Shown here: positions 29,879 through 42,015 of the stretch, in pieces | How positions within the stretch are numbered: the stretch's first letter is position 1 | Layout: every line of letters starts with the position of its first letter | From: Psilocybe azurescens | Lineage: Eukaryota > Basidiomycota > Agaricomycetes > Agaricales > Agrocybaceae | Assembly (NCBI GenBank): GCA_023853785.1 | Contig: JAJIRX010000193.1 | Span: forward strand, 36,761-100,760 | Reading direction: 5' to 3' | DNA: 64,000 nt | The notes under the pieces: model-generated | Databases searched by the model: none | What the model was told of the DNA's origin: nothing | The model's input: the letters and a program-made list of their open reading frames with translations, nothing else | Made by a program: the position numbers and the translations under genes

Positions 29879-30654
29879 CTACTCTTCAGAACTTTCAGAA
29901 TAAGCAAGACGGAACATGAAGTCGCTTCTCAATGCGTACTTGACGCCCTCCGTCACGTCCTCACCGCTATGATAAAGGTCTCTGTGCTGGAAGATCAAAA
30001 CTCGTCCTTTTTGGGCTCAATGTCCACATATTCCCCGCCTGTTCCCAAGATTCTCGTAGCACCTCCTTTCATGCCGTCCTGTCCTAAGTAAATCTGCAAT
30101 GTAACCTGACCACGGCGTCCATCTGGAAGCTGTTGGAGGCCATCACAATGAGGTCTGAAGTAATGTCCTTTTTCGTATCTCAGAAAGCTGAGGCGCTCGT
30201 TAACGCTTCGAAAAGTGTAATATTAATATTCTTATACTGATTAAGGCAAGAAGATCCAAAAGACATACCCGACCAAATCCCAGGTACCCAGGACCTGGCC
30301 TTTTGCGCCTATAATTCCTTCCCACTCCCCGCCAGGCTGAATTTTGACCAGCTCCGGAACGTGAGGTAGCAATCGCTGATAGATCCTCTCTGCGGTTTGA
30401 TGGTCGAAGTGTAGTATACGCAGACTGTTTCTGTAATCGAGATCGACGTAGTTTTGGTCGGGCGAAAGGCCATAATGCACGGCTGCTTGTTTCCACTCCT
30501 GATTTGACTCTGCGAGAGTAATGAATTCGGCGCATTCCTCGGGTGTGAAAACATCGTCAAGCACTTTGACGTAGAATCCTTTATAGTCATCCGCGATAGG
30601 GGTCTTGGAGAAGTCGAAAATCGGCGTAACGGGTTTATTGGCGGAGGATGTCAT
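29879..30654 (-). CDS. 2-oxoglutarate/Fe(II) oxygenase (prolyl-4-hydroxylase-like)
   Basis: Exons 30269-30654 and 29879-30205 on the minus strand join to about 237 residues. N-terminal half: VKVLDDVFTPEECAEFITLA and YRNSLRILHFD. The second exon contains the catalytic core: VNERLSFLRYEKGHYFRPHC followed by D (the HxD iron ligands), GQVTLQIYLGQDGMKGGAT, and the distal His in HRDLYHSGED with the 2-oxoglutarate-binding Arg in KYALRSDFMF. No signal peptide or membrane segment is seen, so an intracellular enzyme is likely; substrate unknown. The frame breaks at DEF|LIF: the T4 run (A4 at 29997-30000) is one short of GAG TTT TTG ATC. All family residues downstream are intact in the alternative frame, so this break may be a base-call error. 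Confidence 0.88.
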
Positions 30655-31049
30655 GAGTGGGTAGGCACTTGCTGGACAGTCAATATATCTGGAAAGGAGG
30701 ATATGTGAGATGCTTTGAAGCTGAAGACCCTTAAATACGTGGTGATGATCATCGAGTCACAAACTGGCAAGGCTGTGCTTCGATGGGCGGTGTGTCCAAA
30801 AACACGCTGAGAACACGTATGTTGTGCTGCACTGGCGAACGCATAGTACCAGAATATACAGCCTAGACACCGGCACAGCACTAACTAATAAGTTGATCAA
30901 ATATATGTATGAAGACACCAAGCTAGAGGAATTGGGTCCAGCGCTCCCCCAGCGTCCAGTAATTAATTGGGTGGCCCTGAGGGATCTTCGGCACTTGGCT
31001 AAGGTCTTCCTAAGACCTGACATGACACACATCAGACGACAACAAAAAG
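30655..31049. other. Intergenic, no gene seen
   Basis: Upstream of the 2OG oxygenase gene. Only overlapping shadow frames are present. Confidence 0.35.
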
Positions 31050-31295
31050 GAAGAAGAACAACCGAAATGGCCACCTAACAAGATACGAGTGTCCGGAAAC
31101 AATGTTTCCGTGTTAGGCTGACTGGGGAGGGGATCGATGTAGTCCGATCCCACAGTCGTACCTCAGCGGTGCATACGGGACTCACGGGAAAGGAGTAATA
31201 CAAAGTGCATCGTTATCGCGTTTGTAATAGTTAGTTAGGTCTGCATGGGGCCAAGCCCCAATAGACATAAATCAACAAGAAAAAAACAAAAAAAG
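31050..31295 (+). repeat. Dispersed SINE-like repeat, copy 2 (plus)
   Basis: Ordered blocks CCGAAATGGCC, ACAAGATA, GGAAACAATGTTTCC (palindromic), TGGGGAGGGG, CGTACCTCAGCGG, AGTTAGGTCTGCATGGGGC, hairpin GGGGCCAAGCCCC, ATAAAT, and an A-rich tail. These are shared with 39785-40015 and, from the middle onward, with the reverse strand of 14602-14760. Confidence 0.7.
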
Positions 31296-31517
31296 GCCTG
31301 ACATAAGCTCTTAAGTTTACGAGTTGGATTACGAAAATCATCCCCGACCATCAAACAGTCTTGACTATTAATTGTAGGTGGAAAATGGCCAACAGTATCA
31401 ATGACACTGCGGCTATCGATAGGAATATGCTATAGGAGTCAGGATGTGTGGCTGCAATGTGCACTTGTTCCTTAAGATCGTACGAATATTCCTTTTGGCA
31501 GCTTTTGTGTCTACTTT

Positions 31518-33708
31518 TTATACATGACAAGCATATTTGGATCGAGCACGAATACGTCCTCCATACCGATAGAGAAACCACAGTCCTGGAATGAATACTA
31601 TAGACAACCCAGCGAGTAGCGAGCAACCACCTGCTATCGAAAGTTTGAGATACATCGCACGACCAAACAACCTGCAGAGCGAATGGCAGCCGGTCAACCG
31701 ATTATTAAACATCAAAATAGAGCATGTAGAACGCACGGGAAAGCGCCTGCGACGCTGGAACGGAACAAGTCATTTCCTGCGAGTACGGAGGCTGCATATG
31801 TGGGATACGACATGGGCAGATATACAAGCACGCTTTGGAACAGGAGAAACAGGCTGTACGCGAGAGTAATTTCATGAATGTTTTATTCAAATTATAACAC
31901 GAGCATGACTCACCCAGGTAGATACAAGGCGGCACCGATAGTAGGCACGATCCAATGAATACTAGGTCTAGCAGTCCACCCTTCTCTGGTATGAGTTTGA
32001 ACGTAAAAGTAACACGACAGGTGGCGTACCAAACATAAAAAGGGATATTGGTATAAATGCAGATGCCACGAGTGACACCCCAATGCGCGACTCTGGTTCC
32101 ATTGAACCTGTTTCCATAAATTTAGGCTCAACATAGTAGTAGTTCCAACATATATACCCGATACTCGTGAGTATACATGTTACGATGAGGCCAATGAAAG
32201 GCAATCCAGACTGGCCGAGTTTGAAATGGTAGATGCCGTCGTAAACCAGCGGGAAGGCTTCGAACCATACTGGGTATGCAAAGGTGCTGGGTTATTGACT
32301 GACTTCGCGAACAAAAGTAGTGTAGAGCTCACGATAGAAGATGGCATATGCCAATGCCAAGTAAACATTGACATAAAAAACTGCTGGCTCCATCATCAGC
32401 TGGAAAGGGCGAAGAAGCGTCTCGAACACGACGTCTGATCCAGTCATATGGGCTTGTTTGAGCTCGCTGTCGCTGTAGATGTTGGGATTTCCTGTCAGTG
32501 CACGAAGGCGTCGGGCACGCTTCAGCAAGATGGTTTCGGCGTTGGTCTCGGGAAGCCAGAAACCGAGAACGAGGAATGTGAATGACGACATCCACAGAAG
32601 CTCAAAAAGAGGCCACCTCCAGTTTTTGTTCTGAGCCGCAAACCCCCGATGACAGGCCCCAAAACAGCTGGAATCCAGGCAAGGGTTAGCTGTAAAATAA
32701 CGATGAAATAGGTCTACTAACGTCCGCAGACTGCTGCACAGCTCCATACTATGAAGACGTAAGGAAGTTTCATTGGCGGAAAACTAGATATACCGGAAAT
32801 GAGTGTTTTTAGGATATATTGTAGAAGTAACGCACATGTCCTGAATGGATGCCCCTCCTGTTGCTAGAGCAGGTGATCCAACAAATCCAGCCCAGAAGCG
32901 CATGGCAAGTAAAGTGTGGATGTTGGGAGCGTAGATAGTCGGAATTTGGAGAATGGCGAACACGAATAAAGTGGCCATGTAAACAGGCGTTCTCCCAACA
33001 GAAGGCAACTCCGATAAAGGGCTGAAAATAATGGGACCAATACCATACCCAATGACGTATAGAGAGAGCCCTAAGGTCGCAGTCGTTAACGACACGTCGA
33101 AGTGTTCTGTAACCCCAGGAATGGATGGTGTACTGTAAAAGATGAATGTCAAACAAAGGCGGGAATATCAATCCATGCTTACTATATTGCCGATCCAATG
33201 TATATGCTAAAAGTCAAAAGCGAGATCCATATAAGAACAAGAATTCGTTTTCCGAGACTCCAATTCCTACAAAGCACTTTTGATTCAGTCCCGAACTGTC
33301 AAAAAAGATGTATGCTTACTGTGGATTGTCCTGGTCATTGTCGTTGTACCACGTCACTAGATTGGGATCAAAGTTCTTTTCCAGCACACTTTCGGAGACA
33401 ACCTCGATGACCACAGAATCCTATTTTCGACTTGGGAGTAATGGTATTGGAGGCAGTGGTAAATCGCGCGAGTTTCGGTCTACGACCATCACCTCATCTG
33501 GAGCTGCTACCGTTGGAACAGTCTCCGCCAAGATGTTCTCTGGCCTTTTAATGGTTGTTTCGTCGGAAGAGATTGACGATGTTGGTGGTGACTGGAAGTG
33601 AGCAGGGGGCAACCATCCTCGTCTTTGATCCGCAAACGGTAGGAGACGTCCTTTAGACAGACTGTTGATGATTAAGCCAACGGTAGAATCTCGAAAAATG
33701 TCCGTCAT
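31518..33708 (-). pseudogene. MFS transporter 1 (DHA1 drug/polyamine type), broken
   Basis: Twelve-helix major facilitator of the DHA1 type. N-terminus MTDIFRDSTVGLIINSLSKG with a Pro/Ser-rich cytosolic region, then DNDQDNPQ before the first helix. The core includes [55 protein letters not shown] (motif A-like), [32 protein letters not shown] and [19 protein letters not shown]. It ends LFGRAMYLKLSIAGGCSLLA with GGRIRARSKYA. There is an in-frame TAG at 33421-33423 (SRK*DSVV), upstream of all helices. A G5 run at about 32643-32647 is one base short of IGGFAAQN. The nonsense codon favours a genuine pseudogene. Its neighbour at 34.8-37.0 kb is a close paralogue. Confidence 0.85.
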
Positions 33709-34769
33709 CGCGAAGATAGGCTTGCTATGGCGCTTTGGAAATCTGCGCAGCGTGTTATACCATCTTCATACGCTGTTTCAGCTGAGAAATAACCATTATA
33801 AAATATCCTGGAAATGCGGATGGATCAATATCACATTGCTGAGTCAAGCTTGTAGGACGAGATGCCGACTGGTGGGTGTTTAAGATTTGGTCCAGGTTTG
33901 AAATACAAATCCAATGTCATCGCGATCGCGACGCGGTCATGCTCAAGTCACGCTAACAAATTGGCCCTAATTCATGTTTCTGTCAAAATTAACTTGAACG
34001 TACCCAGTTGACCTTCTACACATTGACCAGCTCTTTATCCACTTCCTCCTCTCAGTCAATCAATGTCTATGTCCAATCTACCCCTAACTCAACACTGATG
34101 ACAAGGGGACGAATCCTCTTCAACATCGTGGACCAAAACTAGTAGACGAACTCAAAACGAGAGTTTACGACCGCATGTGGGCCTATGCCCTCTGGGAGAG
34201 TGTCTAGAGCTCGAACTGTAACAAGAAAGTGTTGGCCTCTGAGGAAAGGGATATAGCTTAAGACTTTCGTAGGATGTGCTACAGTGTGCATCATACACGA
34301 TGAAATACTTGCTCAGGTAGTTCAGAGTCCGCTCGGCTGAATCCGCCAGCGCCCCCACAGTGCGTAGTAGCGACCGATTTTGACAGACGTTTACGCTTGT
34401 AGTCCAAGACTTTGAGGGACCATAAACATCACCGGAAACCCCAAGAAATCAACACCTGTAGTTCACTGTTCGTTAATTCATGTTGGGAAGCAGAACAATA
34501 GGGAGCAGATGATACCCTTGTACAGAGAACGCTGCTTGGCTGTTATCCAGGGAATACAAAAATACATTAACAAAACACTGTTCATACACATTCCACTCCG
34601 TTCGTAATTCTATCATGTGATTCGTCATTATGCTGTGTCAGCCGTCTAGTATGACCATGTTATAAATGCTGAGAGTATTGCGGGAAAGGTGTCCTTGCAC
34701 GATATCTAGTATAGGTGCTACTGTATAGTACGATTCAGACTCGTAGTGCTAGGTGAGTGATAAATGGGC
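33709..34769. other. Intergenic between the MFS genes, no gene seen
   Basis: About 1.1 kb forming the upstream region of MFS 1 and the downstream region of MFS 2. No coding or repeat feature was recognised. Confidence 0.4.
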
Positions 34770-37005
34770 TCATAGATCCGCCGCATCAATGTATTTTGAG
34801 CGAGCTCGTAGTCGGTCGCCATACTTGTACAGGATCCAGAGCCCAGGAATCAAAGCAATTGAAATGCCAGCCAGCATAGAGCAGCCGCCACCGATAGTAA
34901 GTCTGTGATATAGAGGTGTACCGAAGAGGCTAAAATGCATCACATTAGACGGAAAATTGATAGCAGTGGATGTTTTTAAACTTACGGGAAACATCCAGCT
35001 ACTGTAGACCGGAAGAGATCATTTCCTGCAAGAATGGACGCTGCATGCTTCGGATACGATGACGGCAGGTAAACGAGTACGCTCTGGAAGAGAAGGAACA
35101 ATCTATAAAGCAGCGGCATCTCAGTAAAAGGAGGGCGGCATATTTTTAGAATTTCGCGTACCCAGGTAAATACAAAGCAGCGCCAATGGTCGGGACTATC
35201 CAATGGATACTAGCTTTCGAAGTCCATCCTGTAGTCGTAATTTAGCACCCAACATTTCTCCGCAGTTTTCGACCGAACGTACCAAACATAAAAGAGAGAG
35301 CGGAATAAAGGCAGAAGCGAAGAGTGCGACACCGAGTCGGGACTCTGGGACAATTTTCCCTGTCCTCCTGTACTCGGGTTCAACACGATAATAGTTCCAT
35401 GCAATGTAGCCCAAGCTTGTAATGACGCCTGACACCATCAGTCCCAGGAACGGAAGGCCAGATAATCCTAGGTTGAAGTGGTAGATATCGTTGTAGACCA
35501 GAGGGAACGCTTCAAACCACACTATTTACATGTATAAGTAAAACGAAGAGGGAAGAGTATTGTTCTGCAACGCACAGTAGAAGATGGCGTACGCTAGTCC
35601 AATGTAGATGTTGGCATAAAGCACAGCAGGTTCAAACATCAATTGGATAGGACGAAGAAGGGCCTCGAAAAGAACCTCGGACGTCTTCATTTGGGATTGC
35701 TTGATTTCACTCTCACTGAAGAGGTTTGGGTTGCCGGTTAGTGCGCGTAGCCGACGGGCGCGCTTAAAAGAATAGTCTCGGCGTAGGTTTCGGGGAGCCA
35801 AAATACGAGAACGCTAAACGCAGCAGAGGAGATCCAAAAAGCTCCCAGATAGGCCACTTCCAAGTTTTGTTCATGGCGGCAAATCCACCAATGGTAGGTC
35901 CCAAAACAGCTTGAAAGAAAGGTTAAATTAATATGGAAACAGTATGATAGATGACCGTTTGACACTTACGTCCGCAGAGCGCTGCCATACTCCATGAAAT
36001 TAGAGCATAAGGAAGCTTGACCATGGGGAACCTATCACGGCCGAGTTAATTAGCAGTCTACAAATGGAAAGTCTCGGGATAACCTACATATCCTGAATAG
36101 AAGCTCCTCCTGTGGCGAGCGCGGGTGAACCAAAGAATCCGGCAAAGAAGCGCATAGCGAGCAATGTATGAATGTTGGGCGCAAAGATTGTGGGTAGTTG
36201 GAGTAATGCAAAGATCAACAGAGTTGCCATGTAGATTGGGGTTCTGCCGATGGATGGAATCTCTGACAGAGGGCTAAAGATCAAAGGACCAACACCATAA
36301 CCTATAACATATAAGGATAGGCCCAGTGTAGCCGTAGTTCTTGATACATCAAAACGCTGCATAATTCCAGGTATAGAAGGGGTGCTAGAGAAGAATCTGT
36401 CAGAATGACTGCATGGCGTACGAGAAATGGTTGCTGAGCTCACTAAATGGCAGATCCAATGTAGACACTAAACGTCAATAGGGAAATCAATGCAAGAACG
36501 AATAGTCGCTTGTTTAAGCTCCAATTTCTATCAAATATCTTCCGTCAGATAGCCCTTTAAATTACCAGTGGGAAAAGTAAACGCACTTAGGGTTGTCCTG
36601 ATCGTGTTCGTCATACCAATCCACTATAGTTGCCCCAGAGCGAGCGTCTTGAATGGTCTCTTCTCGCACCATGTCAACCTTAACTCTATATCCTTCCTTT
36701 CCTCCCTTCTCCGCCGACGATAGCGATGTGCGATCGGACTCGGGCAAGGGAAGCTCATCTTCTGGCAAGCGTTCTGGTGTTTCTGAGCCTTCTATGATAT
36801 CCTCATGGCTTGGCGACGATTTGGGTATGGTCGAGTTCCTTTTCTCTGAGATTACGGTAGCCGTCGCCGATGATGATGTAGACTTTGCTAGAAGATTTTC
36901 TGGTACAGTCCATCCAGGTCGTTGGTCCAGATAGCGTAGATATCGTCCTCTAGAAAGCGTGTTGATAAATACACCCACAGTCGAGTCCCGAAACGTGTCG
37001 GACAT
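34770..37005 (-). CDS. MFS transporter 2 (DHA1 type), two frame breaks
   Basis: Paralogue of MFS 1 in tandem. Starts [20 protein letters not shown] at 37005, continues through a 120-residue charged/Ser-rich cytosolic region to [11 protein letters not shown] and a GTGCGT donor. Core segments: [100 protein letters not shown] and [11 protein letters not shown]. After [20 protein letters not shown] come [20 protein letters not shown] and [17 protein letters not shown]; the end is [19 protein letters not shown]. No nonsense codon was seen. One base is missing in the run at 35836-35840 (ELF|WISS) and one near 35764 (ILL|KRAR). Likely plasma-membrane efflux of drugs or polyamines by family; substrate unknown. 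Confidence 0.85.
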
Positions 37006-37689
37006 TAGTATTCAAGCGCGGTAGAATAAAGGAAGGTATGGAGGGTGGGGTGTTGTAGAAAGAATTCTAGTCGTTGGGGGCGGGTGCAGACCAGCTTATA
37101 TAGATAGGGCATTTTCTCCCTGTGGGCCGCCATGATAGCTCCTTTGAAGTCGCAATCACGGTGGCATGACTCACCGAGCCAAAATCCCCGTTGCCGGCAC
37201 ACAACGTCTTTGACTCGAAGTACACAGGTATGTAAGGGTGTGTACTCAGGTTCATAAAATGAGTGTTGTAAATTAAGCTTCACAACCCCTGTATCGGATC
37301 CTGTAAATGATTGGTCATCGGAGCTCCGCTCTTTAAGGAAGTTCTCGCTGAGTAATTTTTGGAAGCCGAACAGTACGAGGCCCTACTTATCGGCATCGAT
37401 GTTGTAGATTTGCAAGCCACCAGGACCAAAAAGAGTGTCCTGAATAAGCTAGGTAGTCCCATTCTTACAGATGAGACACATTTTGAACGAACGAGATCGA
37501 AGATGGTCCATACCTGGAGAACCACAGGTGACAGAACTAAAAGAACACGCCATGAACACACCTGGCGAAACCTCACAGGGAGAGTTGATCTGAGTAAGCT
37601 CTAGGCCTTCAGAAAATCTGAGCGTAATGCAAAACTACATGTGTATGGCCGTGCAACGAATAGAAGTTGACATACGTGCTCTAAACACG
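37006..37689. other. Intergenic upstream of MFS 2
   Basis: Open frames on both strands between 37280 and 37604 overlap each other and show no domain. Nothing was assigned. Confidence 0.35.
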
Positions 37690-38900
37690 CCGCTACTTTC
37701 TATTAATAGATGCCGCATAATCCGGATATGACGCAGATAAGCCTGATCCCATGCCTGAAACAAGAGGGAGAGACTGAAGTCACTGAGCATCCGTTACCGA
37801 AAGTTCGATAAAATGGAATGTACAATAATAACAAAGAGGGGCGCGCACAACGCTTACCATGCAAGAGCAGATTGCAATGGACACAGTCCAATTCCAATTA
37901 TTAACGTGAGCTTGCTCAGACTGTTCATCCTGAGATGAGGTGACACTTGCGAGTACGCCCAAGTAGCGGACCTAAGTAACCAAACATTACCGGCGAAATT
38001 GGAATGAGTATTGTTGCAGACTGGCAATCTTGATTTCGGGGCGATCATCTCCGCTTTCATCATCACGCTCGTCAACATAGTCATTGAAGCTGATGTAGGA
38101 CAGGCTGTCAACATGTTCTAATGGGGAAGCCGGATTTCCCAAGTCCATACTGTCTGGTAATCAGTTAGAAGCCCGGTTACACGAGTACAGATGGATATTT
38201 ACAATAGAAACTAGAATTGTGGTATATCCTAAGGCGGTATATAAATCATACTAGAAGGGGTAAGCGTATCTGTCATCACCTGTAATAGACGGAAGGGCGT
38301 CAAAATGGTCGAATCGCTGTATGCATTGCTTGCTGTACGTAGGCGTACTCTGTGTTTTCTAAAGCAAAACAACAGTATCGCAAAAAATGGATGAAGGTAT
38401 CCACAGGAGCTCAAGGGTAAATCATTTCCGTACATTCCTCTGCGCGTCAAATACTCCGCATAGTCGGACCGGCCGATGATGCCTTCAGATCTGATCAATT
38501 TCACTGTAGACAAACATAGAATTCACAACTAAAAAGAGCTTACGTTCGCAAAGTGACATCATAAATCCCATGCAGTAAAGGGATGTAGAGTTTCAGGGCC
38601 GGGTATCTGGAGAATGCTTCATAAGTATAGGTATCGGTGCTGTACTGAATGACAATCATAAGTGGGAGTCCAGAAGGAGGTGCCTACCGTATTTCATATC
38701 CGACATGAACGCTAAATGGCAGAAGCAAAACGAGACCAACAATTTGAGTGTGTCGACCTGAGAACTACAAATGTCAAAGCTGGTTAGGTGGCTAACTAAT
38801 TTCTTCTCACCATTTATCTTGACAATGGCTCGGCTTCAGTCTTTGCATCCTCTTCTATTCTAGAAACCCCAACGATAGCCCGGTTTTCACCCTAGACAAT
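37690..38900 (-). pseudogene. Unidentified multi-pass membrane protein remnant
   Basis: Several exon-like pieces in order on the minus strand: ENRAIVGVSRIEEDAKTEAE; RHTQIVGLVLLLPFSVHVGY (membrane segment); YSTDTYTYEAFSRYPALKLY with LHGIYDVTLRT and a GTAAGC donor; VKLIRSEGIIGRSDYAEYLT with HPFFAILLFCF; DLYTALGYTTILVSIVNIHL; MDLGNPASPLEHVDSLSYIS with an acidic tail; and a last Trp/Ile/Cys-rich segment. Stops and shifts interrupt between pieces. The pattern is a spliced membrane protein in decay. No family is recognised. Confidence 0.35.
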
Positions 38901-39128
38901 ACTCAAGTTGAAGGAGAATTCCACCTGAAATCTTGGTCTGACTATCGTGAAAGTGAACTATACGAGGGAAACTGTCGTTCATCGAAGGGGTATTGGTCAT
39001 GGAGCTGAGGCCGTTTTAATAATTAAATGGAACGATTTGTTAACTCTATCAGATTCAATGCTGGGAAAATGTGAAACACACATCGGCGTTGTACGTGTAA
39101 ACCTCAACGACAATGTCACCTCCCCAGC

Positions 39129-39441
39129 CTTACACAATCGCTTCGCTTCGAAAACATGACCTCTACTCAGAGACATAATTCCCTTCGTCTTCAGATTCTG
39201 CTCTACCGGAGTCGAGCACTTCACTGTCAACCACGGAGAGTGAGGCCCCATTGCAGTTGGCCGACGCACAACTGTTGCCCTCTGAAGTAAGCCCAACATC
39301 TTTAACATATGGATTCACCCTTATCCCCCTACCCGATGAATTGTAGGATGAAGCTCTTAACGCAGAGCAACTTGCTTTCTTCTCGCCTGTTTCGCTCGAA
39401 ATCGGTTTACCCAATAAAGATTTGATAGTTTACCTCGGGTA
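39129..39441 (+). other. Possible two-exon fragment, unidentified
   Basis: After an AG at about 39192 the frame reads SDSALPESSTSLSTTESEAP, QLADAQLLPSE, then a GTAAGC...TGTAG intron of about 60 nt, and DEALNAEQLAFFSPVSLEIG with LPNKDLIVYLG before another GTAAGA. Splice signals are good, but the piece is short and unrecognised. Confidence 0.25.
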
Positions 39442-39784
39442 AGAGGAAGCTGAAGTTGGGACATTCGAAATGTAAGATCCATTATGTTATTAACGACACC
39501 AACGAAATATCGCAGCATTCCATTGGATGATACTTTACTTTCCGGTCATAATTGTCAATGGAGTTCCAATAGGCGTCGAATTGGGCGGAGAAACCTACTT
39601 ATTCCTATTGGAGGCTTAAAGACACTTAGACACTCCCCAGGACTCTCTTCTGAAAACTATAGAAAACTTGTAGTTTTCGCCGTTGTAGTGCACACGTACT
39701 ACATATAAGCACTATGCACCCAATCTCTTTATGTTCTGTATTGTTTATTTTTCACCCTGGCTACTGTCAGGGTGCCCAGCGGAA

Positions 39785-40015
39785 AGAACACGAAATGGCC
39801 GAAACCTCAAGGAATAATCCAGCTGAGGTGGCCCACCCGACAAGATAAGGACGCCCAGAAACAATGTTTCTGTGTTGGGCCGTTTGGGGAGGGGCTACAG
39901 GCGTACCTCAGCGGGGTCCTCGGGTCTGGAAAAGGACAAAGGGTCCTGTCATTATCAGCTGTACTTAGTTAGGTCTGCATGGGGCTATGCTCAGACATAA
40001 ATTGACAAGATAAGA
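39785..40015 (+). repeat. Dispersed SINE-like repeat, copy 3 (plus)
   Basis: Shares CGAAATGGCC, CGACAAGATA, AGAAACAATGTTTCTGTGTT, TGGGGAGGGG, GCGTACCTCAGCGG, TTAGTTAGGTCTGCATGGGG, ACATAAAT and GACAAGA with the copy at 31050. The terminal hairpin is degenerate here, suggesting an older copy. Confidence 0.65.
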
Positions 40016-40245
40016 AATTTTTGTTTATTTTCTCTGTCGTCATGTTCTCGTGTTCCACTTCTGCTTGGGTTACATCAAAACATTAATAGTTATATCAAGG
40101 AAAAGATACTTCGAACATATCTTGCCTGATGCAAATAAAATTTATGAAAAAGCTACTTATTCGCAGTCACCGTCCCAATCCACCCTACATCCAAGAGCCC
40201 TAAGTTCGCTCACTAGGCTTTCCACAGCAGTGGCCCAACAGCATT

Positions 40246-41610
40246 TCAGCTCGATGCTATGAATAGGCACCCATCATCCGAACGTCGGTATAAAATAGTA
40301 ACTACGCTATTAACGGACTTTTGAGTGTCAAATTCCACTCTATAAAGTAAAAATGTCGATAGTGTAGGCAGTAGTTGCCTCCCCGAGAGATTGCAATCGC
40401 TGTGTAATTTTATTAAAGTACGAAGACTGTGGTCGTTCGTGATACGTAAATGATTCACCCTCTGGAATTGATGTAACACTGGAAGGAATACTTCTGGCGT
40501 CAAGAGTCCCCATGTGTCAAAATGGAGGTCTGTTATGTCGAGAGAGGTGGCCTGCAAAGCTGTACTAAACGAAGATAGTAGACCCATGGCGAAGCCATCA
40601 AACCTTCCAGGGATCTTCCACAAGGAGAGAATCCCGTCGTCGAGTGTACGGTGGACCTTGGTGAATAGCATATGATCTGGACACAGCTTGATGGAAAGCC
40701 CTGGCACTTTACGAATGCGGGCAAAGGACGCCAGCTTGCTCCTGATATTCTCGCCATGGATATAAGATGACGACAAGATCCGATTTTAGAGGCATTGACG
40801 TCCATTTCGCAAACCCGTGGAACATCAAGGTGCGTGAAAATCACGCTGCACGAAATCAGGTCTCCAACAATCTTCAGGGGTCTAAGTGATGGCAAATAAA
40901 CAGGGGCTAGGAATGAGGTCAGCTGGTCACTCTCTTCACGCACGGAAGTCCAGGTGCAGTTTCGAGCTGCAGCCTTTTGAGTGTGCCAGTATTCGCAGTC
41001 ATTTCACGGGCGTAAAGTCACTGGAATCAAGGTCCACAAAAGAGAGCTCGGTAAGGTTCTGGAAAGCGAGAGACATGAAGTCGGAACTGTATCCAGTGAG
41101 ATACAACTTTCTGAGTTTTGAACCTTCTCTCTTGAAGATGTCCAGATGTCCCTAACGGTCAGGAGTCGCGAACGACAACGTGTGCAGATGATGTCGATCC
41201 AGAAATTACAGCATCTATGCGGTCCAATTGACGCAACCGTCGCACAGCGAAGGAGAATTGCTGAGGTCTTCGTCTTTTTGTCCTGTTATTGTGGTAGCCC
41301 ACTTGTTATGCAGTTGTGTCGTAGATAACCTGGTAAAGCGCCATGATGCCTGTATTTCTCTATCGTTCATTGCGCTGTTGGAAATAGAAGGGAATATAAC
41401 GTTCCCTGGAGTTTTTCCCGCTCGGGAAAGAACTGTACGGATCCAAGGTATAGGGTCGGCAAAATCTAGAGATGTTGCCTAGATAACAAGATAATCGAGA
41501 ATCAGCTCCCTCCAGCTATGAATGACATGGGACGAGTTCCTGATGGTAACGCTCGGGACATGCGGGTGGTCGAAACTGAGCTGGGAATTGAGCACGAAGA
41601 TTGTGATAGT
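40246..41610 (-). pseudogene. F-box/LRR-like protein remnant
   Basis: The 3' half matches the style of mushroom F-box proteins with degenerate leucine-rich repeats: SLRPLKIVGDLISCSVIFTH, LDVPRVCEMDV, KLASFARIRKVPGLSIKLCP, LDITDLHFDTWGLLTPEVFL, FQRVNHLRITNDHSLRTLIK, LLPTLSTFLLYRVEF. The 5' part has SHVIHSWRELILDYL, a short intron, and DFADPIPWIRTVLSRAGKTP, which corresponds to the post-F-box region in this family. Frames shift near 40785 and within 41150-41350. In intact relatives such proteins serve as substrate receptors of SCF ubiquitin ligases; here it is probably dead. Confidence 0.5.
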
Positions 41611-41699
41611 ACATCGTCGCTCATTTTAGCAATGGGTGCCTTAGAGTTACGTGGACGAAGTTGGGTATTGTCCCCTGCATATGGGTATCCCACTAACGG

Positions 41700-42015
41700 T
41701 TTGGCTAGCCAGTGTTAAATCTGCTTGTAGTGGATACGGTAATTAGTGACGATGAACATTTTGGAATGAGGTAGACTTAACTTAATCGCAGGTTGTGAGC
41801 GGTTCCGAACAATAAACGCGACTCATATACTTGAATGGCTGTCTAGTATGGAAGTCGGTCACGGTGTAGTGTTTCTGAGAGAAAGACTGCTACGTCAGAT
41901 CAAAACGAGACTTCGGAGTTAACCGGGATTAATGAACTTTCGGACTTCATTGGGACTTCAGGGAGAACAGAATATGACATTGAAGTCAAAGCCATTAAGT
42001 ATGTGCAACTTGCCA
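41700..42015. other. Intergenic, no gene seen
   Basis: Short interval between the F-box-like relic and P450 1. Nothing was recognised. Confidence 0.4.

Noticed and set aside
37690..38900. A STE3-type pheromone receptor (mating locus)
   Set aside because: The membrane segments and loops do not match the STE3 pattern I know, and no pheromone precursor with a CaaX end was seen nearby.
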